Shown piece by piece: positions 43,063 to 52,011 of a DNA stretch of 64,000 nucleotides. The stretch is from Eubacterium sp. AF36-5BH (GTDB lineage Bacteria > Bacillota > Clostridia > Lachnospirales > Lachnospiraceae). The notes under the pieces were generated by a model. It was not told the DNA's origin and did not search any database. It saw nothing but the letters and a program-made list of their open reading frames with translations. Position 1 is the stretch's first letter; every line of letters begins with the position of its first letter. Both the position numbers and the translations under genes were made by a program. The stretch lies in the NCBI RefSeq assembly GCF_003460505.1, contig NZ_QTVG01000002.1:62001-126000 (forward strand), in the 5' to 3' direction.

Positions 43063-43304
43063 AAAAATATTATAAGTACCATATAAATGAATGTGTACTT
43101 GATTTTTAAAATAAATAATATAAAATCGTTATAGGTATTAATATTTGTTTCGCGAAAATTATTTCGTGTGTGTTAAGGTTAAGTTCATTCATATTAGAGG
43201 ACAGTTAGAATAAGAACTTTAGACACGATGATTTTATAAATAAATTAATGAAAATTGAACAAATTAAGTAGTAAAAATTAAATAAATATATTGCGAGGTT
43301 GTAT
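43063..43304. other. Intergenic region before the M20 amidohydrolase gene
   Basis: AT-rich DNA contains one perfect 10-base palindrome TTTCGCGAAA (43148-43157), possibly a regulator site. No clear -35/-10 pair was found. GAGGTT before 43305 is the ribosome site. Confidence 0.35.
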
Positions 43305-44477
43305 ATGGATTATTATAAAAGAGCAGTAGAATTAAACGATGACACAGTAGCTAACAGACGTTATATACACGAAAATGCAGAAGTAGGTTTGGAACTTCCA
43401 AACACAGTTGAATATATAATGAAGAAGTTAGAAGAGTATGGCTTAAAACCTGAAAAGTGTGGCCATGGTGTAACCGCAACAGTAGGTAGAGGTGGAAAAG
43501 TTATTTTACTAAGAGCAGATATGGACGCCCTTCCAATGACTGAGGAAAGTGGCGAAAGTTTTGCCAGCAAAAATAAAAATGCGGCACATTGTTGCGGCCA
43601 TGATTTTCATGCAGCCATGTTATTAACAGCAGCAAGAATGTTAAAAGAAAACGAAAAAGAACTAAAGGGAACTGTTAAGTTTATGTTCCAGCCGGCAGAA
43701 GAAATTTTTGAAGGTAGCAAGGACATGGTAGAAAATGGCTTGCTTAAAAATCCAAAACCGGATGTAGCACTTGCAACTCATGTGGTAGTTGGTAGAATCC
43801 CAATTGGAACTTATATGTATAACAGCAAAGATACAATGATGTATTCAGTTGACGGCTTTAAAATCACTGCTAAGGGAAAAGGTTCTCATGGGGCATATCC
43901 TCATGTGGGAATAGATCCAATCAACATTGGGGCACACATTCATTTGGCATTACAGGAGTTAGTTGCAAGAGAAAGTGATCCTTCAAAAGCAGTTGCTTTG
44001 ACAGTTGGAAAATTTCAGGCAGGTACAGCAGCAAACATTATACCTGAAACAGCAGTTTTAGAAGGCACTCTTCGAACAAACGATAGCAAAATGAGAGAAA
44101 AAATTGTTAACAGAATAAAAGAAGTAGCAGAAAAAACTGCAGAAGTTTATGGTGGCAGTGCAAGTATTGAAATGATATATGAAGTGCCTACAATAACATG
44201 CGATAGCAAACTTACGGAAGAGTTTGTTAAGTATATTAAAGAAATTAACGGCCCTGAAATGATACCGTATCCTGATGTTACAGCTAGTGCTTCAGACGAT
44301 TTTGCAGTAATAGCTGAACAGATACCAAGCACGTATTTATATATTTCGGCAGGTTTTATGGATGAGAGAGGTGATTATCCTGTTCATCATCCAAAAGTAA
44401 AGTTTAATGAAGAAGTTTGCCCTATAGGAGCCTCGGTTATGGCTCACTTGGCAACAAGATGGCTGGGAGAAAATTAA
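43305..44477 (+). CDS. M20 family amidohydrolase (N-acyl-amino-acid hydrolase type)
   Basis: The protein has 390 residues from the ATG at 43305, which follows GAGGTT; a TTG two codons earlier is less likely. Metal-site motifs are R-A-D-M-D-A-L-P (near residue 70), C-C-G-H-D-F-H-A-A (near 95) and P-A-E-E-I-F-E-G (near 130), with late H-H-P-K-V-K-F. A dimerisation domain is inserted at about 180-290. Members remove acyl groups from amino acids or hydrolyse peptidoglycan-derived amides. Its stop overlaps the ATG of a GtrA remnant. Confidence 0.94.
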   Translation: MDYYKRAVELNDDTVANRRYIHENAEVGLELPNTVEYIMKKLEEYGLKPEKCGHGVTATVGRGGKVILLRADMDALPMTEESGESFASKNKNAAHCCGHDFHAAMLLTAARMLKENEKELKGTVKFMFQPAEEIFEGSKDMVENGLLKNPKPDVALATHVVVGRIPIGTYMYNSKDTMMYSVDGFKITAKGKGSHGAYPHVGIDPINIGAHIHLALQELVARESDPSKAVALTVGKFQAGTAANIIPETAVLEGTLRTNDSKMREKIVNRIKEVAEKTAEVYGGSASIEMIYEVPTITCDSKLTEEFVKYIKEINGPEMIPYPDVTASASDDFAVIAEQIPSTYLYISAGFMDERGDYPVHHPKVKFNEEVCPIGASVMAHLATRWLGEN

Positions 44478-44614
44478 TGAATAACAAAAAAGAAGTAATT
44501 AGAATGATAAAATTTATGCTGTTTTCAATATCAGCAGTAGTTATTGAGGGTATAGTTTTTGGAAAAGCAACAGACACAAAGGAGACGATATCATGTTATC
44601 AAATAGAAGAATAG
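44477..44614 (+). pseudogene. GtrA-like gene remnant overlapping ldh start
   Basis: An ATG overlapping the upstream stop (TAATG) opens a 45-codon frame. Its front, MNNKKEVIRMIKFMLFSIS then AVVIEGIVF, resembles the N-terminus of GtrA-family membrane proteins. After about 28 residues it turns into the ldh ribosome site and runs in another frame over the ldh start. The remainder of GtrA is missing, so a deletion probably joined it to ldh. Confidence 0.45.
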
Positions 44615-45543
44615 TTATTATAGGAGCAGGTCACGTGGGAACTCATTGTGCAGCAGCACTGAGTTTTCAAAATATATGCGACGAGATAGTTTTTATTGAC
44701 AGAGATAAGGAAAAAGAAAAAAGTCAGGCAATGGATTTAGCTGACAGTGTGGCATTTTTACAGTCGGCACCGGTTATAAGAGTTGGAGATTACAAAGATT
44801 GTGAAGATGCAGATATTATTGTAATTGCAGCAGGAGTACCAAGGCTACCGGGCCAGACAAGACTTGATACATTAGGGGCATCAGTTGAATGTATTAAGGA
44901 TGTTGTGGAAAACTTAAAGCCAGTGAAAATAAATGGTATTGTAATTACAATTACTAATCCTGCCGACATAATAGCTGATTATGTAAGGAAAGGGCTTGAT
45001 TTGCCTAAAAATCAGGTATTTAGCACAGGTACATCATTAGACACAGCCAGAACAAGAAGAACCGTTGCAGATTTATGTAATGTAGATCCAAGAAGCGTTC
45101 TAGCTTTTGCAATGGGAGAACATGGCGATTCATCAATGGTTCCTTTTTCTCACATGACAATATTTGGAAAGCCTTATAAAGAATTTGTATCAGAAAATAA
45201 GGGAAGAGTAAAAGAATTTTCTGAAGAAAAAGTAGTTGAAGGCACACATATGCGTGGAATGGATATTATTAACGGAAAAGGTTCAACTGAATTTGGCATA
45301 GGTGCGGCACTTGCTGATATGGCAAAGGCTGTTTTAACAAATGAACACAGAATACTTCCTGCATCAACTTTACTTGAAGGGGAATACGGTCAGAAAAATG
45401 TTCACGCAGGAGTGCCATGTATCATTGGTAGAAATGGCATTGAAAGTGTAGTGGAACTTCATTTGACAGAAGAGGAAAATAAGCAGTTTGCAAAATCCTG
45501 TGATATTATAAGAGAGCACATAAAAATGGCAGAGACTATTTAA
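44593..45543 (+). CDS. ldh: L-lactate dehydrogenase
   Basis: This 316-residue NAD enzyme reduces pyruvate to L-lactate. It has an N-terminal G-A-G-H-V-G-T nucleotide loop (near residue 12) and P-G-Q-T-R-L-D, in which Gln before the catalytic Arg points to lactate over malate. I-T-N-P-A-D follows (near 117), and the catalytic His is in G-E-H-G-D-S (near 178). AAAGGAG precedes the ATG. The next gene, a glycerol-dehydrogenase-like enzyme, starts 24 bases later, suggesting a redox-balancing operon. Confidence 0.93.
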   Translation: MLSNRRIVIIGAGHVGTHCAAALSFQNICDEIVFIDRDKEKEKSQAMDLADSVAFLQSAPVIRVGDYKDCEDADIIVIAAGVPRLPGQTRLDTLGASVECIKDVVENLKPVKINGIVITITNPADIIADYVRKGLDLPKNQVFSTGTSLDTARTRRTVADLCNVDPRSVLAFAMGEHGDSSMVPFSHMTIFGKPYKEFVSENKGRVKEFSEEKVVEGTHMRGMDIINGKGSTEFGIGAALADMAKAVLTNEHRILPASTLLEGEYGQKNVHAGVPCIIGRNGIESVVELHLTEEENKQFAKSCDIIREHIKMAETI

Positions 45544-45567
45544 AGTTAAAAACAGAAAGAAGGAAAA

Positions 45568-46653
45568 ATGGAAAATTACAGCATACATCTTCCAAGTTAT
45601 TCTATTGGAGACAAGGTATATAACAAGATTCCCGAAATATGTGGAACTTATGGAAAAAAGATTATTGCAATTGGTGGTCATAAGGCAATTAATGCAGCAA
45701 GAGAAAAAATAGAAAAAGCAATTGAAGGTTCAGATTTAGAAATACTGGATTTTTTATGGTACGGTGGAGAGGCAACTTATGAAAATGTCGAAGCCTTAAT
45801 GGAAAATCAGCTTGTAAAAGAAGCCGACATAATTTTTGCAATTGGTGGTGGAAAATCAACAGATACAGGAAAATGCTTGGGGGTAAAAATAGACAAACCG
45901 GTATTTTCTTTTCCAACAATAGCATCAAACTGTTCAGCTTGTACAAGTGTGTCCATAATGTATTATCCTGATGGAAGATTTAAGGAGCCTTTCTTTTATC
46001 CGGCACCACCGGTTCATGCTTTTATTGATACAGAAATTACAGTAAATTCACCATCAAGATATTTATGGGCTGGTATGGGCGACACTTATGCAAAATATTT
46101 TGAAGCTGAAATGTCTTCAAAAGGAGAGGAATTACAGCATTATTTCCAAATGGGTGTAAATGCAAGCCGAATGTGTTACGAGCCTATAATGAAATATGGA
46201 AAAGCTGCCATGGATTCAAATGACAGAAAACAAAATTCTTATGAATACGAGCAGGTTGTATTGGCAATTATAGTATCAACTGCTGTTGCTTCAATTTATC
46301 TTACGGCAGAGCACACAGTTCATTACAATTCAGGATTGGCACATGCTATATTTTATTCTTTGACAGCGCATCCTCATATTGAAAAAAATCATCTTCATGG
46401 GGAAGTTGTAAGTTATGGTGTTTTAAATCTTTTACTTGTAGACAACAATATGGAAGATTTTGAAACAGTATATAAATTTAACAAGTCAGTAGGACTTCCA
46501 ACATGTCTTAAAGATTTGGAATTTACAAAAGACAACATAGAACAATTAGCAGAAAATGCGGTAATAATGAAAGATATCGAGCATAACCCATACGTTATTA
46601 CAAAGGAAATGTTAATAACATCAATGGAAAAATTAGAAGAATTAAATAAATAA
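45568..46653 (+). CDS. Iron-type alcohol dehydrogenase, glycerol dehydrogenase-like
   Basis: This 361-residue protein has an N-terminal Rossmann-like NAD domain (A-I-G-G-G-K-S-T-D-T-G-K, near residue 93) and P-T-I-A-S-N-C-S-A-C-T-S (near 115), as in glycerol dehydrogenases. The C-terminal metal site includes Asp in G-M-G-D-T (near 172), H-A (near 260) and H-G-E (near 278). It likely interconverts a secondary alcohol and ketone with NAD. The exact substrate is not fixed; hydroxycarboxylate dehydrogenases of the same group are possible. AGAAGGA precedes the ATG. Confidence 0.88.
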   Translation: MENYSIHLPSYSIGDKVYNKIPEICGTYGKKIIAIGGHKAINAAREKIEKAIEGSDLEILDFLWYGGEATYENVEALMENQLVKEADIIFAIGGGKSTDTGKCLGVKIDKPVFSFPTIASNCSACTSVSIMYYPDGRFKEPFFYPAPPVHAFIDTEITVNSPSRYLWAGMGDTYAKYFEAEMSSKGEELQHYFQMGVNASRMCYEPIMKYGKAAMDSNDRKQNSYEYEQVVLAIIVSTAVASIYLTAEHTVHYNSGLAHAIFYSLTAHPHIEKNHLHGEVVSYGVLNLLLVDNNMEDFETVYKFNKSVGLPTCLKDLEFTKDNIEQLAENAVIMKDIEHNPYVITKEMLITSMEKLEELNK

Positions 46654-46673
46654 AATTGCAAAGGATAAGATTA

Positions 46674-47483
46674 ATGGACAAGAAAATAATATTTTTGGAT
46701 TTAGATGGAACATTAACAAATGATGAAAAGAAAATTACACCTAAAACAAAAGAAGCCCTTATGGACATTCAAAGAAGAGGTCATATTGTGGCTCTTGCGT
46801 CTGGCAGACCAACGCCTGGCATGGGATTTATTGCAAAAGAGCTGGAACTTGAAAAATATGGTGGATATGTTATGTCATTTAATGGTGGAAAAATTATCGA
46901 CTGGAAAACAAAGGAGACAGTTTTTGAGAATACTCTGGATAGAAAATATCTTCCTGATTTAATAAGATATGCAAGACAAAACAATCTGGGGCTGATTACT
47001 TATGACAACAAGCAGGGACTTGTGGCTACACGAGTAGATCCGTATGTAATGCTTGAAACTGTAAAAATCAACAGAATACCGGCATTTTTAACAGATGTAG
47101 TAAAGTATGTGGACTACAATCCAAACAAATGCCTTTACACTGTAGATCCTGAAATTTCAGAGTATCACGAAAAAAGGCTTGCCGAAAAATTCGGAGATGT
47201 TCTTTCAGTGTATCGTTCTACAGATTACTTTATTGAAATTGTACCAAAGGGAATTGACAAAGCTGCATCAATTAAAGTTTTAATTGACAAATTAAACATA
47301 CCTCATGAAAATACAATTGCCTGTGGTGATGGATTTAATGATTTGTCAATGATTAAATATGCAGCAGTTGGTGTTGCAATGGAAAATGCTGTAGATGCAG
47401 TGAAAGAAAATGCTGATTATATTACAGCATCAAACAACGATGATGGTATAGCAAAGGTAGTAGAAAAGTTTATAACGGATTAA
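46674..47483 (+). CDS. Cof-type HAD-IIB family phosphatase
   Basis: The protein has 269 residues from the ATG at 46674, with AAAGGAT upstream. Motif I is F-L-D-L-D-G-T-L-T (near residue 8) and motif IV is G-D-G-F-N-D-L-S-M-I (near 218), with a large Cof cap between. It is a paralogue of the protein at 776, and both end with the same kind of V-K-E-N-A-D-Y-I-T-A-S-N segment. It follows the dehydrogenase gene by 20 bases. The substrate is unknown. Confidence 0.93.
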   Translation: MDKKIIFLDLDGTLTNDEKKITPKTKEALMDIQRRGHIVALASGRPTPGMGFIAKELELEKYGGYVMSFNGGKIIDWKTKETVFENTLDRKYLPDLIRYARQNNLGLITYDNKQGLVATRVDPYVMLETVKINRIPAFLTDVVKYVDYNPNKCLYTVDPEISEYHEKRLAEKFGDVLSVYRSTDYFIEIVPKGIDKAASIKVLIDKLNIPHENTIACGDGFNDLSMIKYAAVGVAMENAVDAVKENADYITASNNDDGIAKVVEKFITD

Positions 47484-47486
47484 TGA

Positions 47487-47591
47487 TGGGATGAATGTAT
47501 TACTTCTAAACCTGATGAAGCAATTGATGATTTAGAAAATGGTCGTGTACTTACAGAGGAAGAGTTATGGGAAGAAATTGACAGCATATAG
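47487..47591 (+). pseudogene. C-terminal remnant of a small antitoxin-like gene
   Basis: Immediately after the HAD stop, a 34-codon frame with no start reads WDECITSKPDEAIDDLENGR then VLTEEELWEEIDSI. Such an acidic helix followed by G-R-V-L-T-E-E-E-L is common at the ends of Phd/RelB/YefM-type antitoxins. There is no toxin gene beside it. Confidence 0.5.
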
Positions 47592-47636
47592 AGGATTAGG
47601 TATGGAAACAAAAGACTGCAAAATAGAAATTTAGGG

Positions 47637-47665
47637 TTGACTGACAGAAATGGTTGACGTATAAT
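47637..47665 (+). promoter_or_regulatory. Promoter of the T-box transcript
   Basis: TTGACT (47637-47642) and TATAAT (47660-47665) are 17 bases apart, just upstream of the T-box leader. Confidence 0.85.
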
Positions 47666-47671
47666 TCTTAC

Positions 47672-47974
47672 TAACAGTTGAAGATGACCATTGAAACCGT
47701 TGATGCGGAGATAAAAGTGAATCGTGCACTTACAGAGAGTAGGGAGTAGCTGAGAACCCACAGAACGCAGCTCACATAAATGGACCGCAGAGGGCATGGA
47801 ACAAAACTTTTTTAGAAGCCAGTATTTCATGACGTGAAGGCATACGTTAGTTGCACAGAGTATGTTTGTACTCGTTGAGAGCATATCGTTTGATATGAAT
47901 CAAGGTGGCACCGCGGAAGATTTTTAGATTATCCGTCCTTGATAGTAGATTAATACTATCAAGGACTTTTTTTC
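47672..47974 (+). promoter_or_regulatory. T-box leader, probable tryptophan specifier
   Basis: The leader has the conserved T-box AAGGTGGCACCGCGG (47902-47916) and a long Stem I with a GATGCGGAGA start and the AGAGAG/GGGAG distal part. A specifier region reads AAATGGACC, in which UGG (47781-47783) would pair with tRNA-Trp. Uncharged tRNA should stabilise an antiterminator and permit transcription. The gene controlled is an ABC importer, not a synthetase. The Trp assignment rests on reading the specifier by eye. Confidence 0.88.
47935..47974 (+). terminator. T-box terminator
   Basis: A perfect 13-bp stem (47935-47947 with 47954-47966) is followed by TTTTTTT. It would compete with T-box antiterminator pairing. 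Confidence 0.92.
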
Positions 47975-48075
47975 GTATAAAGAAAAATAGATTATAGAAG
48001 TTATAAAAGTAATTTAATTTCTATATACTCTGAAGGGTTATCTAAACTGAAATAACTTTTAAAAGGAGAAAGATT

Positions 48076-49083
48076 ATGAGAGGATTTAAGAAAGTTTTAG
48101 GTTTAGTTTTAACAGTAGCATTAGCTACATCAGTATTCACAGCATGTGGAAACAGCAAAAAGGGTGGAGATAATGACAATGACAAGAAAAAAATTGGAAT
48201 TATCACAATGGTAGAAAATGGCGCTTTTATGGATATGAAAGAAGGAATTCTTGAAGAATTAAAAGCAAAAGGCTACACAGAAGACAACACAACTTTTGAT
48301 TACCAGTGTGCATCAGGTGATGCAACAACTTTATCAACTATAGCAAGTAACATGGCTGACGGTTCATACACGGCGGTGTTTACAATTGCAACACCTCCAA
48401 CACAGACATTTGTAAGTACAGAATCAGACACACCTGCATTTTTCTGTGCAGTATCAGCACCACTTGCAGCAAAGGTTTTAACAGACATGGATAAGCCTGA
48501 CATGAATGCTACAGGAACATCAAATGCAATTCCTGTTTCAGAAATAATTGATTTTGCACAGGCAACAACACCTGCAAAGAAATACGGTCTTATTTATAGT
48601 GGAAACGAAGACAACGCTACAAACACAATTAAACAGGTTGAAGAATACTTAAAGAAAATCGGTGTTGAATATGTTGAAAAAACAGCTCCTACAGCAGCAG
48701 ATGTAGAAAACGCAACAAACGCTTTAATAGCTGAAAAAGTAGATGCAGTATTTGTTCCAAATGATTCAATTATTCAGGACGGTGTTTCAAAACTTACAGA
48801 AATCTGCAAGGACAAAAAAGTTCCAACATATTGTGCATCAGCAACAACAGTTCAGTCAGGTTGTTTTGCAACACTTGCAATTGACGACAAGGGAATCGGT
48901 AAGAAAACAGCAGATATGGCAGTTGAATATTTAAAGAATGGTAAGAAGGTAGAAGATATACCGGCACAGGTTGTAGGTATTGACTACTGTTCAGTAAATA
49001 AAGACACAATGAAAGCTTTAGGACTTACAAAGAAAGATATAAAAACAAAGTATGAAGTAAAAGAACTTGATACAGCTAAGTAA
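48076..49083 (+). CDS. ABC transporter substrate-binding lipoprotein (probable tryptophan)
   Basis: This 335-residue lipoprotein has a signal peptide ending T-A-C (Cys near residue 24) and a periplasmic-binding fold of the ABC_sub_bind family (about 38-325). The family opens with KIGIITMVENGAFMDMKEG and has G-L-I-Y-S-G-N-E-D-N-A in the hinge. Relatives placed behind Trp T-boxes have been called TrpX. It captures substrate outside the cell for the permease and ATPase encoded downstream. AAAGGAG precedes the ATG. Tryptophan is inferred from the T-box specifier. Confidence 0.9.
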   Translation: MRGFKKVLGLVLTVALATSVFTACGNSKKGGDNDNDKKKIGIITMVENGAFMDMKEGILEELKAKGYTEDNTTFDYQCASGDATTLSTIASNMADGSYTAVFTIATPPTQTFVSTESDTPAFFCAVSAPLAAKVLTDMDKPDMNATGTSNAIPVSEIIDFAQATTPAKKYGLIYSGNEDNATNTIKQVEEYLKKIGVEYVEKTAPTAADVENATNALIAEKVDAVFVPNDSIIQDGVSKLTEICKDKKVPTYCASATTVQSGCFATLAIDDKGIGKKTADMAVEYLKNGKKVEDIPAQVVGIDYCSVNKDTMKALGLTKKDIKTKYEVKELDTAK

Positions 49084-49222
49084 GTTTAAAAGTATAAATT
49101 AGATAACATGAAAAAACATTTGAAAAGTATAAAGCAAAAAGTTTGCTACAAAAATGAAAATAATAGAGTAATGAAAAACTGAGAATTAAAATATTACAAT
49201 AATAATTGAAAGTGAAAAAGAA

Positions 49223-50158
49223 ATGGTAGAATTACAATATTATTTATCAAATGTGCCAGAGGCATTAATTTACGGTTTATTGGCAATGGGTATATATATT
49301 TCTTTAAGAATATTAGATATACCTGATTTAACAACAGAAGGAAGTTTTGGATTTGGAGCTGTAATTTCTGTTTTAGTTTCTCTTAACGGTCATCCGATTC
49401 TTGCAGTTTTTGCTGGAATGGCAGCGGGAATGATAGCAGGATTAATTACAGGAGCTTTGCAGACTAAACTTAATGTGCATCCTGTTTTGGCAGGTATTAT
49501 TACAATGAGTGGTTTGTATTCCATTAATTTGGTTTGCTATTCTTTGACAGATAAAGGTCAGACTACAAACTTAAGTTATGGTAAAGTAACAATTTTTGAA
49601 AAAGTAAAAGAAACCTTAGGTATTAGAGGTATGTTTGAAACTTCTATGGTAAAGGCTGGTGTTAGTTTTATTATTGCTTTAGTTGTAATTCTATTAGTGA
49701 TTTGGTTTTTTAAAACTCATTTAGGACTTTGCATTAGAGCAACAGGCGACAATCCTGATATGGTAAGAGCATCATCAATTAACGTAGACAGAACAAAGAT
49801 TGTTGGTTTGATGATGGCAAACGGTCTTATTGGTTTATCAGGTGCACTGCAGTCACAAAGCATTAGCTATGCTGATATTAGTTTACAAAACGGAACTTTG
49901 ATTTATGGTCTTGCTGCAGTAATTATTGGTGAAGTTATTTTTGGAAAAAGAAGTGTGGCAACAGGAATTGTTTCAGCAGTAATCGGTTCTGTTCTATATA
50001 AAATAATAGTTGCATTCGTTATCAGACAGCAGTTGTTTGGCGACATGAGTTCAAACCTTATGAAATTCACATGTGCATTAATAGTAGCTATTACATTGGC
50101 AGTACCTGCAATTAAGGAAAGAATGGCTGCAAGAAAAATCAGAAAGGGGGCAATGTAA
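49223..50158 (+). CDS. ABC transporter permease (BPD_transp_2 type)
   Basis: This 311-residue integral membrane protein has about eight helices and belongs to the branched-chain-type permease family. Conserved parts are L-R-I-L-D-I-P-D-L-T-T-E-G-S-F-G (near residue 29) and I-R-A-T-G-D-N-P-D-M-V-R-A (near 172), a loop that contacts the ATPase. It forms the pore for the substrate bound by the lipoprotein at 48076. The 139-base gap before it lacks a terminator. It overlaps the ATPase gene by TAATG. Confidence 0.93.
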   Translation: MVELQYYLSNVPEALIYGLLAMGIYISLRILDIPDLTTEGSFGFGAVISVLVSLNGHPILAVFAGMAAGMIAGLITGALQTKLNVHPVLAGIITMSGLYSINLVCYSLTDKGQTTNLSYGKVTIFEKVKETLGIRGMFETSMVKAGVSFIIALVVILLVIWFFKTHLGLCIRATGDNPDMVRASSINVDRTKIVGLMMANGLIGLSGALQSQSISYADISLQNGTLIYGLAAVIIGEVIFGKRSVATGIVSAVIGSVLYKIIVAFVIRQQLFGDMSSNLMKFTCALIVAITLAVPAIKERMAARKIRKGAM

Positions 50159-50958
50159 TGTTAGAAATAAATAACATATCAAAAACCTTTGCCAAAAGTA
50201 CAGTTAATGAACATACAGCAATTAACCATATGTCATTAAACCTAAAAGATGGTGATTTTGTAACAGTAGTTGGCTCCAATGGTGCAGGTAAATCAACCTT
50301 ATTTAATGCAATATGTGGTACCTTTATGGTGGATAAAGGGAATATTTTATTAGATGGAGAAGATATTACTTTTAAGAGTGAACATACAAGAGCTAAATTA
50401 ATCGGCAGAGTTTTTCAGGATCCAATGAAAGGAACAGCTCCTAATATGACAATCGAAGAAAATCTTGCGTTGGCATATACAAGAGCAGGAAAGAAAAATT
50501 CACCTTTTAAGAGAGCCATAACTAAGAAGCAGACAGCTTTCTTTAGGGAGAATCTTGCAAGATACAATATGGGAATTGAAGACCGAATGAAAACCAAAAT
50601 CGGCTTACTTTCAGGAGGCCAGCGACAGGTAGTTACATTGTTAATGTGTACTTTATCAATTCCAAAGTTGTTATTGCTTGATGAGCATACAGCAGCTCTT
50701 GATCCTGCAACAGCAGAAAGAGTAATGGAAATAACAAAAGAAATTGTAGCAGAGAATAACATTACCACAATGATGATTACACATAATTTGAATCAGTCAT
50801 TAACCACAGGTAACAGAACAATTATGTTAGACAGCGGTGAGATTATATTGGATCTTTCAGGAGAAGAAAGAGACAATATGACAATGGATGATTTGATTAA
50901 GATGTATTCAGCAAAGAAACAGAAAGCATTTGATAATGATAGAATATTGTTAAGTTAA
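50158..50958 (+). CDS. ABC transporter ATP-binding protein
   Basis: This 266-residue ATPase powers the importer. Walker A is G-S-N-G-A-G-K-S-T (near residue 39), the signature L-S-G-G-Q-R-Q (near 155), and Walker B L-L-L-L-D-E-H-T (near 173), followed by the switch His in M-I-T-H-N. It begins within the permease stop codon, so translation is coupled. A terminator closes the operon. Confidence 0.95.
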   Translation: MLEINNISKTFAKSTVNEHTAINHMSLNLKDGDFVTVVGSNGAGKSTLFNAICGTFMVDKGNILLDGEDITFKSEHTRAKLIGRVFQDPMKGTAPNMTIEENLALAYTRAGKKNSPFKRAITKKQTAFFRENLARYNMGIEDRMKTKIGLLSGGQRQVVTLLMCTLSIPKLLLLDEHTAALDPATAERVMEITKEIVAENNITTMMITHNLNQSLTTGNRTIMLDSGEIILDLSGEERDNMTMDDLIKMYSAKKQKAFDNDRILLS

Positions 50959-50963
50959 GAAAA

Positions 50964-50997
50964 AAGAAGTTGTAGCATTGCTACAGCTTCTTTTTTT
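50964..50997 (+). terminator. Terminator of the ABC importer operon
   Basis: A perfect 13-bp stem (50964-50976 with 50980-50992) with loop ATT leads into TTTTTTT. Confidence 0.92.
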
Positions 50998-51161
50998 GTG
51001 TAATAAGAACTTCCTTCAGAACTTCTTATTACGCAAAAAAACAATACGCAATTATACAATTTGAGACAAACGTATAAAAAACAGAAAGAATGGTTGCATT
51101 TAGCAAAAAGTAGAGTTATATTACAAATATAAGAAAATCATACACAAGTATAAAAAAGATG

Positions 51162-51186
51162 CTAATGTAATATTTAGATACATTAG
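51162..51186 (+). promoter_or_regulatory. Candidate TetR autoregulatory operator
   Basis: The perfect palindrome CTAATGTA-N9-TACATTAG lies just before the ribosome site of the TetR gene. The AATGTA/TACAT half-sites recur before the YhgE-like gene. Confidence 0.6.
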
Positions 51187-51201
51187 TATAAGGAGGATGT
51201 T

Positions 51202-51777
51202 ATGGCAAATTCAAACATTACAAAGAAAGCTTTGGCGCAAAGCTTAAAAGAGTTGGGGGCCACAAAGATTTTGGATAAAATAACTGTTGCAGACATTACA
51301 GACCATTGCGGTGTTAACAGACAGACATTTTATTATCATTTTAATGACAAGTATGAATTGCTTAGTTGGATATATAATCAGGATTTATTTATTCCATTAA
51401 CACAGGATTTGACTTTTGAAAACTGGGTTGAAAAGTTAATTGGATTGTTCAAATATATGAAGCAGCAGAAAGCGTTTTTTATGAACACTATTAAATCATC
51501 CAACAATTTCTTCGCTGAATATAGTAATAAAATTTTCGCAGAGTTGTTTGTGAAGGCAATAGCAGAACTTGACTTATATCAGCATTTAGATGATAAAGAA
51601 CAGGATATATATGCGAGATTTTTCGCTTATGGCTTAACAGGAGTAATTGTTGACTGGGCATTAAAAGGTATGAAGGAAAATGAAGATGATTTAGCTGTTT
51701 TGCTACAGAAAATGACATTACAAACTGAAGAGTTAGGTCATGAGATTTACATGTATAAAAGAAATACAAAGAATTAA
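51202..51777 (+). CDS. TetR/AcrR-family regulator
   Basis: This 191-residue protein has an N-terminal TetR HTH (about 8-52): the helix K-I-T-V-A-D-I-T-D-H-C-G-V-N-R-Q-T-F-Y-Y-H-F followed by D-K-Y-E-L-L. The C-terminal part resembles the TetR_C_8 domain (DhaS-like). A palindrome overlaps its leader, suggesting autorepression. AAGGAGG precedes the ATG. It probably also controls the YhgE-like and MMPL genes that follow, whose promoter region carries the same half-sites. The inducing molecule is unknown. Confidence 0.92.
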   Translation: MANSNITKKALAQSLKELGATKILDKITVADITDHCGVNRQTFYYHFNDKYELLSWIYNQDLFIPLTQDLTFENWVEKLIGLFKYMKQQKAFFMNTIKSSNNFFAEYSNKIFAELFVKAIAELDLYQHLDDKEQDIYARFFAYGLTGVIVDWALKGMKENEDDLAVLLQKMTLQTEELGHEIYMYKRNTKN

Positions 51778-51926
51778 AAAAATGATTTAACAGGAAATTG
51801 ATTTTAGTCTATTTGAAAATATACAGAGTTATATTTTTACAATAAAGAGGTACAAATGAAATCTAATATCTGTTTATTATACAGAAAGTAAATGACTTAT
51901 ACAATTTCATACAGGTGTCATAAAAA

Positions 51927-51985
51927 TACATTGGTGTATAAGAATGTATAATGATTTTTTTACATATAAATGTATACTGTACAAT
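51927..51985 (+). promoter_or_regulatory. Promoter/operator region of the YhgE-MMPL operon
   Basis: TACATT (51927-51932), AATGTA (51943-51948), TACAT (51961-51965) and AATGTA (51969-51974) half-sites surround TATACT and TACAAT candidate -10 boxes. The half-sites match the palindrome before the TetR gene. Confidence 0.45.
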
Positions 51986-52011
51986 AGAAAAGAAAAGGAG
52001 TGTATGTTGAA

